From assembly GCA_025357945.1 (NCBI GenBank), contig JANYLJ010000054.1:1-64000 (forward strand): a stretch of 64,000 bases of DNA. The letters are read 5' to 3'. The position numbers and the translations under genes are program-made. The stretch comes from Gemmatimonadota bacterium (GTDB lineage Bacteria > Gemmatimonadota > Gemmatimonadetes > Gemmatimonadales > GWC2-71-9). Shown in pieces: positions 21,621-31,613 of this stretch. Numbering within the stretch: position 1 is the first letter of the stretch; each line of letters opens with the position of its first letter. The notes below the pieces were generated by a model. It had not been told where the DNA came from, did not search any database, and was given only the letters and a program-made list of their open reading frames with translations.

Positions 21621-21751
21621 GATGACGTGTTGTCCAGCGCGATCCTGGGCCGTTCTCATCGGCAGCCAGCCGTTCGGTCCGCCGATCGCGGCATTTGGGC
21701 CGCTTGTTCTTCGACGGGGCGCCGGGCGTTATTTCCGGCGCGTCGCTGACC

Positions 21752-21825
21752 GCCCCCGTAGCTCAATTGGATAGAGCAGTGGCATCCTAAGCCGAAGGTT
21801 ACAGGTTCAAGTCCTGTCGGGGGCA
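21752..21825 (+). tRNA. tRNA-Arg (anticodon CCT), no encoded CCA
   Basis: Acceptor GCCCCCG/CGGGGGC, D stem GCTC/GAGC, anticodon loop ATCCTAA, T arm ACAGG TTCAAGT CCTGT. Confidence 0.95.
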
Positions 21826-21945
21826 CTACGCGCTGGGTCCTAGGGGCCGGGCGCTGATTAACAACGAGCCGGCCATCCACTCGGATGCCGGCTCCAACAT
21901 GATCAGCATCCAGCTCCCAGACCCATCGCTCCCCGACGCCAGCCC

Positions 21946-23256
21946 TCAGTTCGGCGAGTGAACGCCCTGCGCCGGGAGTTCGATGACAATCCTGCCCAAC
22001 TTGTAGGCGCTCGCGACCAAGCCGCTGGTGGTACCCCGGAACACCTGACGGACGCTGCCCGCGAACGGCGTGATGCGGGCGTTGCCGCCGAACGGGTCGG
22101 TGTACCAGACCATCGAGGCCGAACCGGGCAGCACCAGCCGGTTGATCGCCACCCGCCGCGTCGCCCCGTTGAACGGCGACCGGGTGTCGTCCCATTTGAT
22201 CCCGAGAATCGTCCCGCGAGCGGTGGCGGCACGGCAAGCGACGCCGCCGGCGGAAGCCGCGGCGATCGTTCCCGCGTTGCAGGCGTCCATCGGACGGAGC
22301 ACCAGTCCCGCGATCGACGGATCGTAGCCGCGGGACGGCAAGGCGACGTTGAAGTACGGATTGAAATGCGCCAGGAGCGCACCGCGGGGCGTCCGCGCTG
22401 CCGGTGCGACACGGATGCTGGACGACGTATTCCACTCCTCGTCCACCTTGCCCTTTTGGATGCAGTCGGCGTCCGGAATCCTCCGCTTGCCATTCCCGTT
22501 CGGGGAATTGGCCGGCGTTGCAGGCCCGACGATTTCGACCACGTCCGCGTCGCGCACGCAGGCCTTGATGAACTGGCCGGGATCGCCGATGGCGGTAAGG
22601 AACGTCGCGTAGGCGAACACACCGTCGCTGCACTTCGCCGCATACACCAGTTCGTGCAGGTTATTGGTGAACGCATCCTTGGAATGCGTCCCCTGATGCA
22701 GCTTGACCAGCACATCGCAGGTGATCGACGTCGAGTGGCCGAAGGTGTCCACGACGGGGACCACATCGGCCCATGCCACCTTGTGGCCCACGTGGTCCTC
22801 GTGCCGCGGCGACCCCGGCGACCAGGTGTCGAGCGCTTCGTTTGCCACGCCGAACGGCAGCGGACCGAGCAACTGGTACAACGCCGATCCGGTCGGATTC
22901 ATGCCGTGCTCGTGTCCGAATGAACACCCGCTGATCGGATCGGTCGCCGGATGCCAGGTCGGGTACCACTTGCCGTCCGGACCAAGCGCCCGGTAGGCGT
23001 CATGAACCGCCGGACTGCAGGTATCCAGCCGACCCGGGGTCCAAATGCCCATTGCGGCGGAATTGAGGCCGTTCGATGCGGCGATCGGGAAGGGGAGCGG
23101 GAGCGGACCGGTCGCGATGATCGGCGCTGACCCACCGCCCGCGTCCAGTGGGTCGCCGGGCGAGACGGTTCCGATCGGCGCTCGATCGGGGCTGCAGGCC
23201 GCCAGCGCCAGTGCGATCGCGACCGGGCCGAAAACGAGGTGGTGGGCGAACGGCAT
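21946..23256 (-). CDS. Hypothetical lipoprotein, His-rich centre
   Basis: Lipobox-like ALALAACS signal; HEHG and HEDHVGHK segments; no recognised family. Confidence 0.7.
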   Translation of the reverse strand: MPFAHHLVFGPVAIALALAACSPDRAPIGTVSPGDPLDAGGGSAPIIATGPLPLPFPIAASNGLNSAAMGIWTPGRLDTCSPAVHDAYRALGPDGKWYPTWHPATDPISGCSFGHEHGMNPTGSALYQLLGPLPFGVANEALDTWSPGSPRHEDHVGHKVAWADVVPVVDTFGHSTSITCDVLVKLHQGTHSKDAFTNNLHELVYAAKCSDGVFAYATFLTAIGDPGQFIKACVRDADVVEIVGPATPANSPNGNGKRRIPDADCIQKGKVDEEWNTSSSIRVAPAARTPRGALLAHFNPYFNVALPSRGYDPSIAGLVLRPMDACNAGTIAAASAGGVACRAATARGTILGIKWDDTRSPFNGATRRVAINRLVLPGSASMVWYTDPFGGNARITPFAGSVRQVFRGTTSGLVASAYKLGRIVIELPAQGVHSPN

Positions 23257-23441
23257 GGGACAACTCCGGCAAGCATGGGGTCGGCGTCCAGTCAGGATCG
23301 GTACGAGGGGCTCAGTTGCAAGACGCTACTTCACCCGGGACGTTAGGTTGCTGGCCAACTGGCGCACTCCTCTAGCGCCCACCACCCGATTCTGCCATTT
23401 TTGCGGGCTGGCCCAGAAGATCACTCTTTCGAGCGAACAGA

Positions 23442-24113
23442 ATGGCAAAGACTGCTACGAGCGCAACACCAACGCCCATCGCCCCGGCCGACCTCGCCGA
23501 GGGTCAGCCATTCCTCACGCCGCAACGGATCCGGATCCTCGGCATCGGTGGCGCGGTGGTCCTGGTGGTCGCGTTGGCGGTGTGGTTCACCATTACGGCC
23601 GGGCGCCGCAAGCAGGCCTATGCGTCGACGGCGCTCGACCAGTGTCGGGATGCCGCCGCCCAGGCCAACTTCGGCGTGGCGGTCCAGTGCTACACGCGGG
23701 TGGCGGCTTCGTACAGCGGCACACCGGCGGCCTATGAGGCGACACTGGGCGTCGCACAGACGCACCTTATCGCGGGTCAGAATGAGCTCGCCATCACCGG
23801 GCTGATCGATTTCCTTCGCACGAATCCGCCGCCGGAGGCCGCCGCGCCCGCGAACAGCCTGCTCGGCACCGCGTACGAGAATGTCGGGAAGTTCTCGGAA
23901 GCCGAGGGCGCCTACCGCAAGGCCTCGGATCTGGCAGGGGTGGAATACCTGAAGGCGAGCGCGCTGCTCGATGCGGCGCGCGCGGCACTCCTGGGTAACA
24001 AGGTCGCCGAGGCGAAGGCGATCTACAACGAGATCATCACCAAGTACTCCACGTCCGGCGCGATGACCGAAGCACAGGTCCGGCTTGCCGAGATCACGGC
24101 CCGATCCACGTAA
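23442..24113 (+). CDS. TPR-containing membrane-anchored protein (YfgM-like)
   Basis: N-terminal TM (ILGIGGAVVLVVALAVWFTI) followed by TPR repeats. Confidence 0.75.
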   Translation: MAKTATSATPTPIAPADLAEGQPFLTPQRIRILGIGGAVVLVVALAVWFTITAGRRKQAYASTALDQCRDAAAQANFGVAVQCYTRVAASYSGTPAAYEATLGVAQTHLIAGQNELAITGLIDFLRTNPPPEAAAPANSLLGTAYENVGKFSEAEGAYRKASDLAGVEYLKASALLDAARAALLGNKVAEAKAIYNEIITKYSTSGAMTEAQVRLAEITARST

Positions 24114-24135
24114 CAGCCGCTGGTTCGCCCGCGCC

Positions 24136-26427
24136 TCAATAGATGATCTGGTAGTTCAGCCGGAATCCGCGCCCGGGCTGGGGAAGGAAGTCCTTGACCA
24201 CCGATAGATTGTCGCGATACACCGTGTTGAACGCGTTGTCGACGTGGAAGCTCAGGTTGTGCACGACACGCGACTGGAGCAGGCGGACGCCAAGACCGAG
24301 ATTCATGATCGCGTATCCGCGCGTCGGCGTGTCGCCGTCGCCGAGTCGCGTCTGGCTCGCCGCAAACCGCGCTTCGACCGTCGCGGTGTACCGGTTGTCC
24401 TGATAGGTGGCGCGCACCAAGCCGCGGAGTGGGGGGATGAACGGGAGCGGGACGTTCCGCTTGGTGTCTTCGGCGTTCACGTAGTCCGAACTCGCCCGAA
24501 TGGCGACGTGCTTCGCCGCCTGAACCGTCACGACCGCCTCGAAGCCGGCGAGCCGGGCGTCGGTTGCCGCAAACTGGCGCACCGGAAAATCCTGGATCGT
24601 ATCGCCGCGCAAGAACCCGAAGATCTCGTGGCGGATATAGTTGACGTACGGCGAAAACTCGAACGCCACCGTGTTGAAACTTCCCTTGAGAGAAACGTCC
24701 ACGCCGACGCCGTGTTCGGGTTCGAGTGTTGCCGTGCCGATCGAGTAGGTCCCGCTCGCGGCGTCGAGACCGTTTGCGAACAGCTCCTGCACGGTGGGGG
24801 CGCGGAAGGAGCGCGCGACCGAGAACGAAGCCGTGACCTCGGACGTGATCCGGTGAACGGCGCCGACCGACGCGGTGACCGCGTTCGACAGCCGCGATGC
24901 CTGCAAGGTCTGGAATACCGGGTCGGTGGACGCCGGGAACGGATTAGTACGGATCCGGTTGTAGTCGTACCGGACGCCGGCCTGCAGGCGGGTGGTCGGC
25001 GAGGCGAGGTATTCCTCATACGCATAGCCGGCCAGGCCAGTGGTCACGGAGTTCGGCCCCAATGGCTGATCGCCTGCGATCGTCAGGTTTTCGATGTCGG
25101 TCCACAGCCCAAGGGTGCCCTGCAATTTCCCGAACTGATGGTGTTGCAATTGCAGCACGACGTTGAAGGTCTGCTTGTGGAAGTGGTTCGCTTGCGGGTC
25201 CGACACGCCGGTGGAGTCTTGCGCGGTAGGGAATTCAGAATGGTTGTAGTCATTGAAGCTCGCGTTCAGTTTGACCTGCTTCACCAGCGAGCCGCGGACA
25301 TTGAGCAGGGTGCGCAGTTCGATCAGGTTGCGCGTCTGGGCGATGCGCGAAGTGGTCGGCGGGATAGTGAGCCAATCCGGGTTCGGCGGGTCGCCCGGCA
25401 CACCGTAGTTCATTTCGAAATGCTTGGCACCGATGCCGATCATACCGAAGTCCGCGTGGTATGAGTAGCCGGCGCCCGCCTCGGCACTGCGGTCGAATGT
25501 CTGCGGCATCCGCGCGAGGTTGAAGACGCCACCGCTGCCGGGGTCGGTGTACGTGCCCGAAGGGATGCGGATGTCACCGCTGTGCCGCCCGCCCGCCGAC
25601 ACGCGCAACGCCTGGTGTCCGCCACTGAAGACGGTGTTGAAGAAGCCGGCGTACTGATCGCTGACGCTATTGCCCTCCATCGACGCCGTGCCGGAGACCG
25701 GGTGGTCCGAGAGCGCCGGGACGATGTCGGTGATCACGTTCACCAGCCCGCCAATCGTGTTGGGCCCGTACAGAATGGTCGACGGTCCGCGGACCACGTC
25801 GATCTGGGACACACCGATCGCCTCGATCGGCGTCGCGTGGGCCGGATCGTACGTGGCGATGTCGCCGACCCGCAGGCCGTTCTCGAGCACCAGCACTTCG
25901 TTGTCGCTGAGACCGCGAAGGATCGGCCGACTTGGGGCAGAGCCGTTGCCACGGACGGTTACACCGGGGAGGTCGGCGATCTTTTCGGCGAAACTCGCCC
26001 CGGGACTGTTTTGGAAGTCGATAAGGGACTTCGAAGAAACCGATTGATACTGGTCGTCGTCGGTCCGGGCGACCGGGGACGCCGACACGACAATTTCCCT
26101 GAGCGCCGTCGCCGAAGCGGTCAGCTCGAAGCCGGTCATGGCGGTCCCATTGGCGACGTCGATACTGTTGGTCGACACCGCGTAACCGGCGGCTTGAACG
26201 AACAGGTGGTAGGTCCCCCGGGCCAGATTGGGGAAGGAGAACTCTCCCTTCGAGCCGGTGCGCACGGAGCGGTCAAGCTCCAGAAGTCGCACCGTCGCGC
26301 CAACGATCGGGTACGAACCGCTCCGGACGGTGCCGGCGATGGCTTGTGCCCGTGCCGCCGGCGCCAACAACAGCATCGCAACGCAGGCGAACGCCGCCGC
26401 CGTACCATGCGAGCGAGTCAGCTGCAT
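24136..26427 (-). CDS. TonB-dependent receptor with N-terminal carboxypeptidase-regulatory-like domain
   Basis: Signal peptide; AGTVRSGSYPIVGATVRLLELDRSV...; plug VRGNGSAPSRPILRGLSDNEVLVLENGLRVGD ... VDVVRGPSTILYGPNTIGGLVNVIT; terminal beta strand GRGFRLNYQIIY. Confidence 0.95.
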   Translation of the reverse strand: MQLTRSHGTAAAFACVAMLLLAPAARAQAIAGTVRSGSYPIVGATVRLLELDRSVRTGSKGEFSFPNLARGTYHLFVQAAGYAVSTNSIDVANGTAMTGFELTASATALREIVVSASPVARTDDDQYQSVSSKSLIDFQNSPGASFAEKIADLPGVTVRGNGSAPSRPILRGLSDNEVLVLENGLRVGDIATYDPAHATPIEAIGVSQIDVVRGPSTILYGPNTIGGLVNVITDIVPALSDHPVSGTASMEGNSVSDQYAGFFNTVFSGGHQALRVSAGGRHSGDIRIPSGTYTDPGSGGVFNLARMPQTFDRSAEAGAGYSYHADFGMIGIGAKHFEMNYGVPGDPPNPDWLTIPPTTSRIAQTRNLIELRTLLNVRGSLVKQVKLNASFNDYNHSEFPTAQDSTGVSDPQANHFHKQTFNVVLQLQHHQFGKLQGTLGLWTDIENLTIAGDQPLGPNSVTTGLAGYAYEEYLASPTTRLQAGVRYDYNRIRTNPFPASTDPVFQTLQASRLSNAVTASVGAVHRITSEVTASFSVARSFRAPTVQELFANGLDAASGTYSIGTATLEPEHGVGVDVSLKGSFNTVAFEFSPYVNYIRHEIFGFLRGDTIQDFPVRQFAATDARLAGFEAVVTVQAAKHVAIRASSDYVNAEDTKRNVPLPFIPPLRGLVRATYQDNRYTATVEARFAASQTRLGDGDTPTRGYAIMNLGLGVRLLQSRVVHNLSFHVDNAFNTVYRDNLSVVKDFLPQPGRGFRLNYQIIY

Positions 26428-26606
26428 TCCGTCGATCCTCGGTACAGGTTGGGATCCCGCCGACCGGGAAAGGCCGTGCCCAGCTGGCCCGCAGCGGTGC
26501 CAGTTCTGGGCGTGCCCACCGGGGTCAGGGCCTAAGTTACGCCGGGGCTACAGGTTGCGGAAGCCGGCAAGACGATCACTGTCGCCGGTTATGTTGTCGA
26601 TTACTT

Positions 26607-26634
26607 GTGATGTATAATGTATATTATGTTAAGT
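26607..26634. other. dif: dif site: XerC/XerD chromosome dimer resolution site
   Basis: GTGATGTATAA-TGTATA-TTATGTTAAGT versus E. coli dif GGTGCGCATAA-TGTATA-TTATGTTAAAT: 22/28 identical overall, 20/21 over the last 21 positions, identical 6-bp spacer; intergenic between two minus-strand genes. Confidence 0.93.
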
Positions 26635-26725
26635 AAGCCCGTGGATAACTGTGGGAAACTCCTGCACTCCACCCACCCAATGCCAACCCACGCCAAAAGC
26701 TGGCCCAGCCGACAGCACCAACCCG

Positions 26726-27607
26726 TCAGCGGTCCAACCACACCCCTCGAGCCACCACGCGTCCCTCGCCGCAGAGCCAGACGTCGCGCCCTGTGCTGCC
26801 GTCTAGCCGAGCGCTGACCGACAGCACCTTCCCGCTCGCGGACAGTACCGGGAGCGGCAGCTCGGCCAGCCCCATGTCCGCGAGCGCCAGCGCACCCGCC
26901 ACGGTCCCGGTACCGCAGGCGAGCGTCTCCGCCTCGATTCCACGTTCGTAGGTTCGGATCGCCCAGGCCGGCGCGAGTGGATCGGTTGAGGTTCCAGTGG
27001 AACGTGAGGTCCGACTCAGGAAGTTGACGTTGGCCCCGCCAGGGCCACACTCCGGATGGAACCGGAGCGTCCGCCCCCGCCGATCTACATCCACCGCGGC
27101 GACGTCGTCGACGAGGACGATCACGTGGGGGACGCCCACGGTGCCGAGACGGATCCAGTGCTCCCCCGCCTCGAGATTGACGTTGATGACGACGGGAACC
27201 GCTGCGTCGGGCAGGTGGAGCTCGGCCAAGTCTCCCGGCCCCACGCACCGCGTCGAGAAGGTCGCCGCATCGGTGACCAGCGTCATCCCGGCCGGATCGG
27301 CCATCTCCAGCCGGCACGCGAGGCGGGTCGAACAGAGCGCCGCGTTGCCGCACATTGGCGCCGGCGACCCGTCGCTGTTGTAGTAGGTCATCCGCACCGT
27401 GTCCTGCCCGGCCGGCGTGACGAAAACCAGGCCGTCGCCGCCGACGCCGTTGCGACGATCGCAGATCCGGGCGATTGTCTCGCGGGGCCAGTCGGCCGGG
27501 CTTGAGGTGCGCCCGTCAATCATGACGAAGTCGTTCCCCGACCCGGTCATCTTGTGGAAGACGATGGTCAGCCGAGCCGCCCGAGCAGCGCCTGCAGGCG
27601 GAGCCAC
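26726..27607 (-). CDS. dapF: Diaminopimelate epimerase
   Basis: FHKMTGSGNDFVMIDGR, RNGVGGDGLVFV, SDGSPAPMCGNAALCS, ETLACGTGTVAGALAL; true start uncertain (overlaps upstream gene; CTG or internal ATG possible). Confidence 0.92.
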   Translation of the reverse strand: MAPPAGAARAARLTIVFHKMTGSGNDFVMIDGRTSSPADWPRETIARICDRRNGVGGDGLVFVTPAGQDTVRMTYYNSDGSPAPMCGNAALCSTRLACRLEMADPAGMTLVTDAATFSTRCVGPGDLAELHLPDAAVPVVINVNLEAGEHWIRLGTVGVPHVIVLVDDVAAVDVDRRGRTLRFHPECGPGGANVNFLSRTSRSTGTSTDPLAPAWAIRTYERGIEAETLACGTGTVAGALALADMGLAELPLPVLSASGKVLSVSARLDGSTGRDVWLCGEGRVVARGVWLDR

Positions 27608-28290
27608 CAGACCATCCAGATTGCCTCACGCACAATGCGGCCGTTCATCTTGCTGCGACCCTCCATCCGGTCAGTGAAGATGATCGGCAGTTCCTTGATC
27701 CGGAATCCCTTCCTCCACGCCCGAAAACTCATCTCGATCTGGAAGGCGTAGCCGTTGGACCTCACCTTGTCGAATGGCATCGCCGCGAGCACTTCACTGC
27801 GGAAACACTTGAAGCCGCCGGTGGCGTCGGTGAGCGGCAGCCCGGTGATCCAGCGCGCGTACTTGTTCGCGAACCACGACAACAGGAGCCGGCTCATCGG
27901 CCAGTTGATGACGTTCACGCCGCTGGCGTAACGCGACCCGACAATGAGGTCTGCATCCGTTGCCGCTTCGATGAAGCGCGTCAGGTTCTTCGGGTCGTGC
28001 GAGAAATCGGCGTCCATCTCGAACACGTACGCGTAGTTGCGCTGCAGCGCCCAGGCAAAACCGGCCAGGTAGGCCCGGCCGAGCCCCTCCTTGTTGGCGC
28101 GATGCAGCACGTGCACGCGGGGGTCTTGCGCGGCGAACACGTCGGCGATGGTACCGGTGCCGTCCGGTGACCCGTCGTCCACCACGAGAATCTCGACCCG
28201 TGGATCCTGGGCCAGGATCGCCGGCACAATCTGCGGCAGGTTCTCGCATTCGTTGTACGTCGGTATGACGACCAGTGCCAGCTCAGGCAT
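27568..28290 (-). CDS. Polyprenol monophosphomannose synthase (GT2)
   Basis: LVVIPTYNECENLPQIV, ILVVDDGSPDGTG, EMDADFSHDPKNL, GSRYASGVNVINWPMSRLLLS. Confidence 0.92.
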   Translation of the reverse strand: MPELALVVIPTYNECENLPQIVPAILAQDPRVEILVVDDGSPDGTGTIADVFAAQDPRVHVLHRANKEGLGRAYLAGFAWALQRNYAYVFEMDADFSHDPKNLTRFIEAATDADLIVGSRYASGVNVINWPMSRLLLSWFANKYARWITGLPLTDATGGFKCFRSEVLAAMPFDKVRSNGYAFQIEMSFRAWRKGFRIKELPIIFTDRMEGRSKMNGRIVREAIWMVWWLRLQALLGRLG

Positions 28291-30700
28291 CGACGGTCCG
28301 GGGTCGCAGGCGATCCGAGAACAGCAACCCCGCCGTCAGTACCAGCGCGACGAGCGTGATCCATTTCCCCTGGTGATAGGTCGCGACATCAAAGGTGAGT
28401 ACCACCTCTCTGGCACCTGGCGGGAGTTCCACGCTCAGCAGTGCACCATCGGCGCGGTGCGCCGGCGCCGGCTTGCCGTCGATCGTGGCGTGCCAATCGG
28501 GGTACCAGTTCTCAGCGACGAGCAGGTAGGTGATGCGGGTATCGCTGCCATCGAGCTTGACGGTCATCGCGCCGGGCGTCCACGATGTCAGCGAAGCAGT
28601 CACCGGCGTCGGCTCCGGTGTGACCATCCCCTTGGTTGGCGCGACCGCCTTGGTGCTGGTCGAGTCCGGGAAGAGTACGTACGTGTTTACCGGGAAGCCA
28701 TTGGCCGCGACAGTGGGCGGAATCTGTTCTTCCGGCACTTTGACCGCACCCGGTACTACCCGCACCCAACGCGGCGTGGAATCACGCTCCATGACAACCG
28801 CCGCGAGCTCGCGCTGTCCCGGTGGCGCTGCGAGCCCAGTGAGGTCGTCCAGTTGCGCCGGCCCGAGCACCTTGTGATAGCCGGGTGTGCCGACCGGTTC
28901 CTGCGTCTCGATCAGGTACTTGACCGCGTACAGGTCCCAGAGGTTGGGTGCCAGCTGATACTGCCAGATGTTCTTGCCGCCGAGCAGCGCGTCGAAGAAC
29001 CGGCTTTCCATGCCGTGATAGCCGAGCAGCGTTGGCACGCCGCGGGCCATCAGCGCCGATGCGTAATACACGGTCAAGGCGTTGATCTGGGAGCCCCCGG
29101 CGTCTGGGGCACTCGGGCTGTAGGTCCGAAATGGCAGCGGTGTCTTCTTCATCGCCGTGGTGAGCACATCATCCGCGAAGGTAACCGACGCCGGTGGCAG
29201 CCAGGTCGGGAACTCGCGCAGGATCGACCAGTTGTCGGCACCGACGGCAATCAGCAACGCGGCCGCTGCTCCGATGCCCCGCAAGAAACGGCGCTGCACC
29301 AGGAGCAACACCCCGCCTCCGGCCAACACGGCGACCAGCAGGCGAACACCACCGGTCTGCAGCTCGAGGGCATTCCCTTGGGCGCGCGGCAGGAATTGCG
29401 GCAGCACCAGCGCCTCGGTGACGCCCTGGAGGAGTCCGCCGGCCGCGAGGAGCGCGATGCCGCCGAGGACACCGAGCACGGTGAAGAGTGTCCGGCGCTT
29501 GATCTCGCCGTCGAGCAGGCGATCCACGCCGAAGCCCGCGAACACGCAGGTGACGAGCGCCACCATGAAGAAGGCGAGTCCTGGCGCCCGGAACTGGCTC
29601 ATCTTTGGCAACAGGTACCAGAGCCGGTAGAACGGCGAATCGTGGCCCCATGCCACCATGAGGAACAACACCGCCAGCCCACCGAGTGGCAGGAGCAGGC
29701 CGCGCTTGCGCGCGGCCGGAATGCCCAGGAGCATCAACGTGACGACGATCGCGCCAAGGTACTCGGTGTGATCCTTGAACGAATTTGCACCCCAGTAATT
29801 GTGCAGGATGCCGTTGAACTGTGGCAGGATCGCCGTCATGATCTCCATCGGCGGCATCCCCCAACTACTTGCGTACTGATACCCGCCACTGTCGCCACCC
29901 GCCGCGCGCGGTGTGAAGGCCACCATGTGCTGCACCGGCAGGAGTTCAATCGCCGCGATGCCGAGACCGATCGCGACCGCCACCGCCGTCATCACCAGCG
30001 GGACGACTGGCGAACGGTCGCGCACTCGCTCCGGATCGAGAAAGACGAGCCAGAGCGTGAACAATGCGCTCGCGACCAGCATGTAGTACGCGGCCAGATA
30101 GTGCGGCGTGAGCATCACCAGCCCGACCACCAGCGCGAACCAGCCAAAGTTGGCGGTACGCCCGTGGCGAATCGCCCGCAGGAGTGCGACGAAGGCGAAG
30201 GGCACCAGTGCCGCTGCGAAGAGCTTGCCGTCGTGGCCGGGGCTCAACTGGGAGGCGAGGATGCCGGAGAGTTCGTACGCCAGCCCGCCGACGACCGACG
30301 CCGTCCAGCTGGCGCGCAGCGTCCGCAGCAGCGCATACATCGCGATGCCGGCCACGACGAGATGAATGAAGAACGCGAGCGTGAGCACCCGGTCGCCCGC
30401 CATGAACCAGCGCAACCACGCCGTCGGGTAGAACACGTCGAAGTGTCCGGGGATGGCCCACAACGGCATCCCACCGAAGATGAACGGATTCCACTGGGGA
30501 ATGTGCCCGGTGCGCTGCATGCTCTCGGCGGCAAAGTTGCGCAAGGCGTAGCCGACGTTGATCTGGTCTGATCCGCCGATGATCTGGCCCGAGAACATCG
30601 GGTACATGAGCGACAGCGCGGCGAGGATGAAGACCGCGGCGGCAATCACCAGTGGGAAACGCGGCTGGAAGCGGGACGGGACCTGGTCAGGTGATGTCAC
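28283..30700 (-). CDS. YfhO-like multi-pass membrane protein
   Basis: Many TM segments, YAVKYLIE, LLVAENWYPDWHATIDGKPAPAHRADGALLSVELPPGAREVVLTF. Confidence 0.85.
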   Translation of the reverse strand: MTSPDQVPSRFQPRFPLVIAAAVFILAALSLMYPMFSGQIIGGSDQINVGYALRNFAAESMQRTGHIPQWNPFIFGGMPLWAIPGHFDVFYPTAWLRWFMAGDRVLTLAFFIHLVVAGIAMYALLRTLRASWTASVVGGLAYELSGILASQLSPGHDGKLFAAALVPFAFVALLRAIRHGRTANFGWFALVVGLVMLTPHYLAAYYMLVASALFTLWLVFLDPERVRDRSPVVPLVMTAVAVAIGLGIAAIELLPVQHMVAFTPRAAGGDSGGYQYASSWGMPPMEIMTAILPQFNGILHNYWGANSFKDHTEYLGAIVVTLMLLGIPAARKRGLLLPLGGLAVLFLMVAWGHDSPFYRLWYLLPKMSQFRAPGLAFFMVALVTCVFAGFGVDRLLDGEIKRRTLFTVLGVLGGIALLAAGGLLQGVTEALVLPQFLPRAQGNALELQTGGVRLLVAVLAGGGVLLLVQRRFLRGIGAAAALLIAVGADNWSILREFPTWLPPASVTFADDVLTTAMKKTPLPFRTYSPSAPDAGGSQINALTVYYASALMARGVPTLLGYHGMESRFFDALLGGKNIWQYQLAPNLWDLYAVKYLIETQEPVGTPGYHKVLGPAQLDDLTGLAAPPGQRELAAVVMERDSTPRWVRVVPGAVKVPEEQIPPTVAANGFPVNTYVLFPDSTSTKAVAPTKGMVTPEPTPVTASLTSWTPGAMTVKLDGSDTRITYLLVAENWYPDWHATIDGKPAPAHRADGALLSVELPPGAREVVLTFDVATYHQGKWITLVALVLTAGLLFSDRLRPRTVDA

Positions 30701-31613
30701 GCGGCTGGCTCCGGAAGAGCAGGAACGGCAGCGCCGCTCCGACTTGGTTGACTGTCAATACGACCCGGGACGCGGCGGCGAGCGCGGCAGCCGGGCCAAC
30801 GCCGATCGACGGCGTCAGGATCGTGATCATGACCGCTTCCCGCACGCCGAAGCCGGCGGGAAGGAGCACAAACACGTATCCGATGACGTACGAGGCAGCG
30901 AACGCCCCGGTTGCAGTGGACCACGACAGCTCGACACCGTGCAGGGTGCCGAGCCCAAGGAGTTGCAGCGCGATCCCGTAGCCGGCCCAGGCGACCAGGT
31001 TGGCGACGAGCGCCCCGGCCAGCGCGCCTGGTTCCACGGGTCGAACGGCATCGGGGCGGCGCAGGAGGAAGCCGATCCGGCGCGTCAACGACGGCGACGT
31101 CAGCGCCACCGCGCCAATCAGCGTGACCGCGGCGAGGATCATCGCGGCGATCGATCCCCATCCGCCAAGGACGCGGTCGAGAAGCGGTGTACCGACGAGG
31201 ACGAGCGCGATCATCGCACCGGTGGCGATCGATATGAGCTGCATGATCACCGCCGAACCGGTGGCCGCGGTGCCCGACACGCCTCGCTGCTGTGCCATCA
31301 ACGCCATGCCGGCGATCGACCAGACCTTGCCGGGGATGTAGCCGCCAAGGCTCGAGATCGTCCAGATTCTCGCCGCGTCGATGATACGGAGCGATTCGCG
31401 CCAGCCCTCGAGCACCGTGCGCCAGCCCCAGATCAGCACGCCGTACATCGCCCAGGTGACGATGAGCGAGGCGGCGATGAACTCCCAGTGGAGGTCCCAC
31501 TGAATCGGTTGGTCCTGGACCTTGTGCCAGTTCTCGAGAAACTTGCGCACCAGGAAGAACAGGATGATGGCACCAACGACCGCCTGCGCAATCCGCCAGC
31601 TTGTCTTACGCAT
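30687..31613 (-). CDS. Flippase-like (lysylphosphatidylglycerol synthase TM region) protein
   Basis: Multi-pass; ISSLGGYIPGKVWSIAGMALMAQQRGVSG, GYVFVLLPAGFGVREAVM. Confidence 0.8.
   Translation of the reverse strand: MRKTSWRIAQAVVGAIILFFLVRKFLENWHKVQDQPIQWDLHWEFIAASLIVTWAMYGVLIWGWRTVLEGWRESLRIIDAARIWTISSLGGYIPGKVWSIAGMALMAQQRGVSGTAATGSAVIMQLISIATGAMIALVLVGTPLLDRVLGGWGSIAAMILAAVTLIGAVALTSPSLTRRIGFLLRRPDAVRPVEPGALAGALVANLVAWAGYGIALQLLGLGTLHGVELSWSTATGAFAASYVIGYVFVLLPAGFGVREAVMITILTPSIGVGPAAALAAASRVVLTVNQVGAALPFLLFRSQPRDIT

Noticed and set aside
28091-30571. Plus ORF of 826 aa
   Set aside because: Antisense to the YfhO-like membrane protein and polyprenol glycosyltransferase; charged low-complexity shadow translation.
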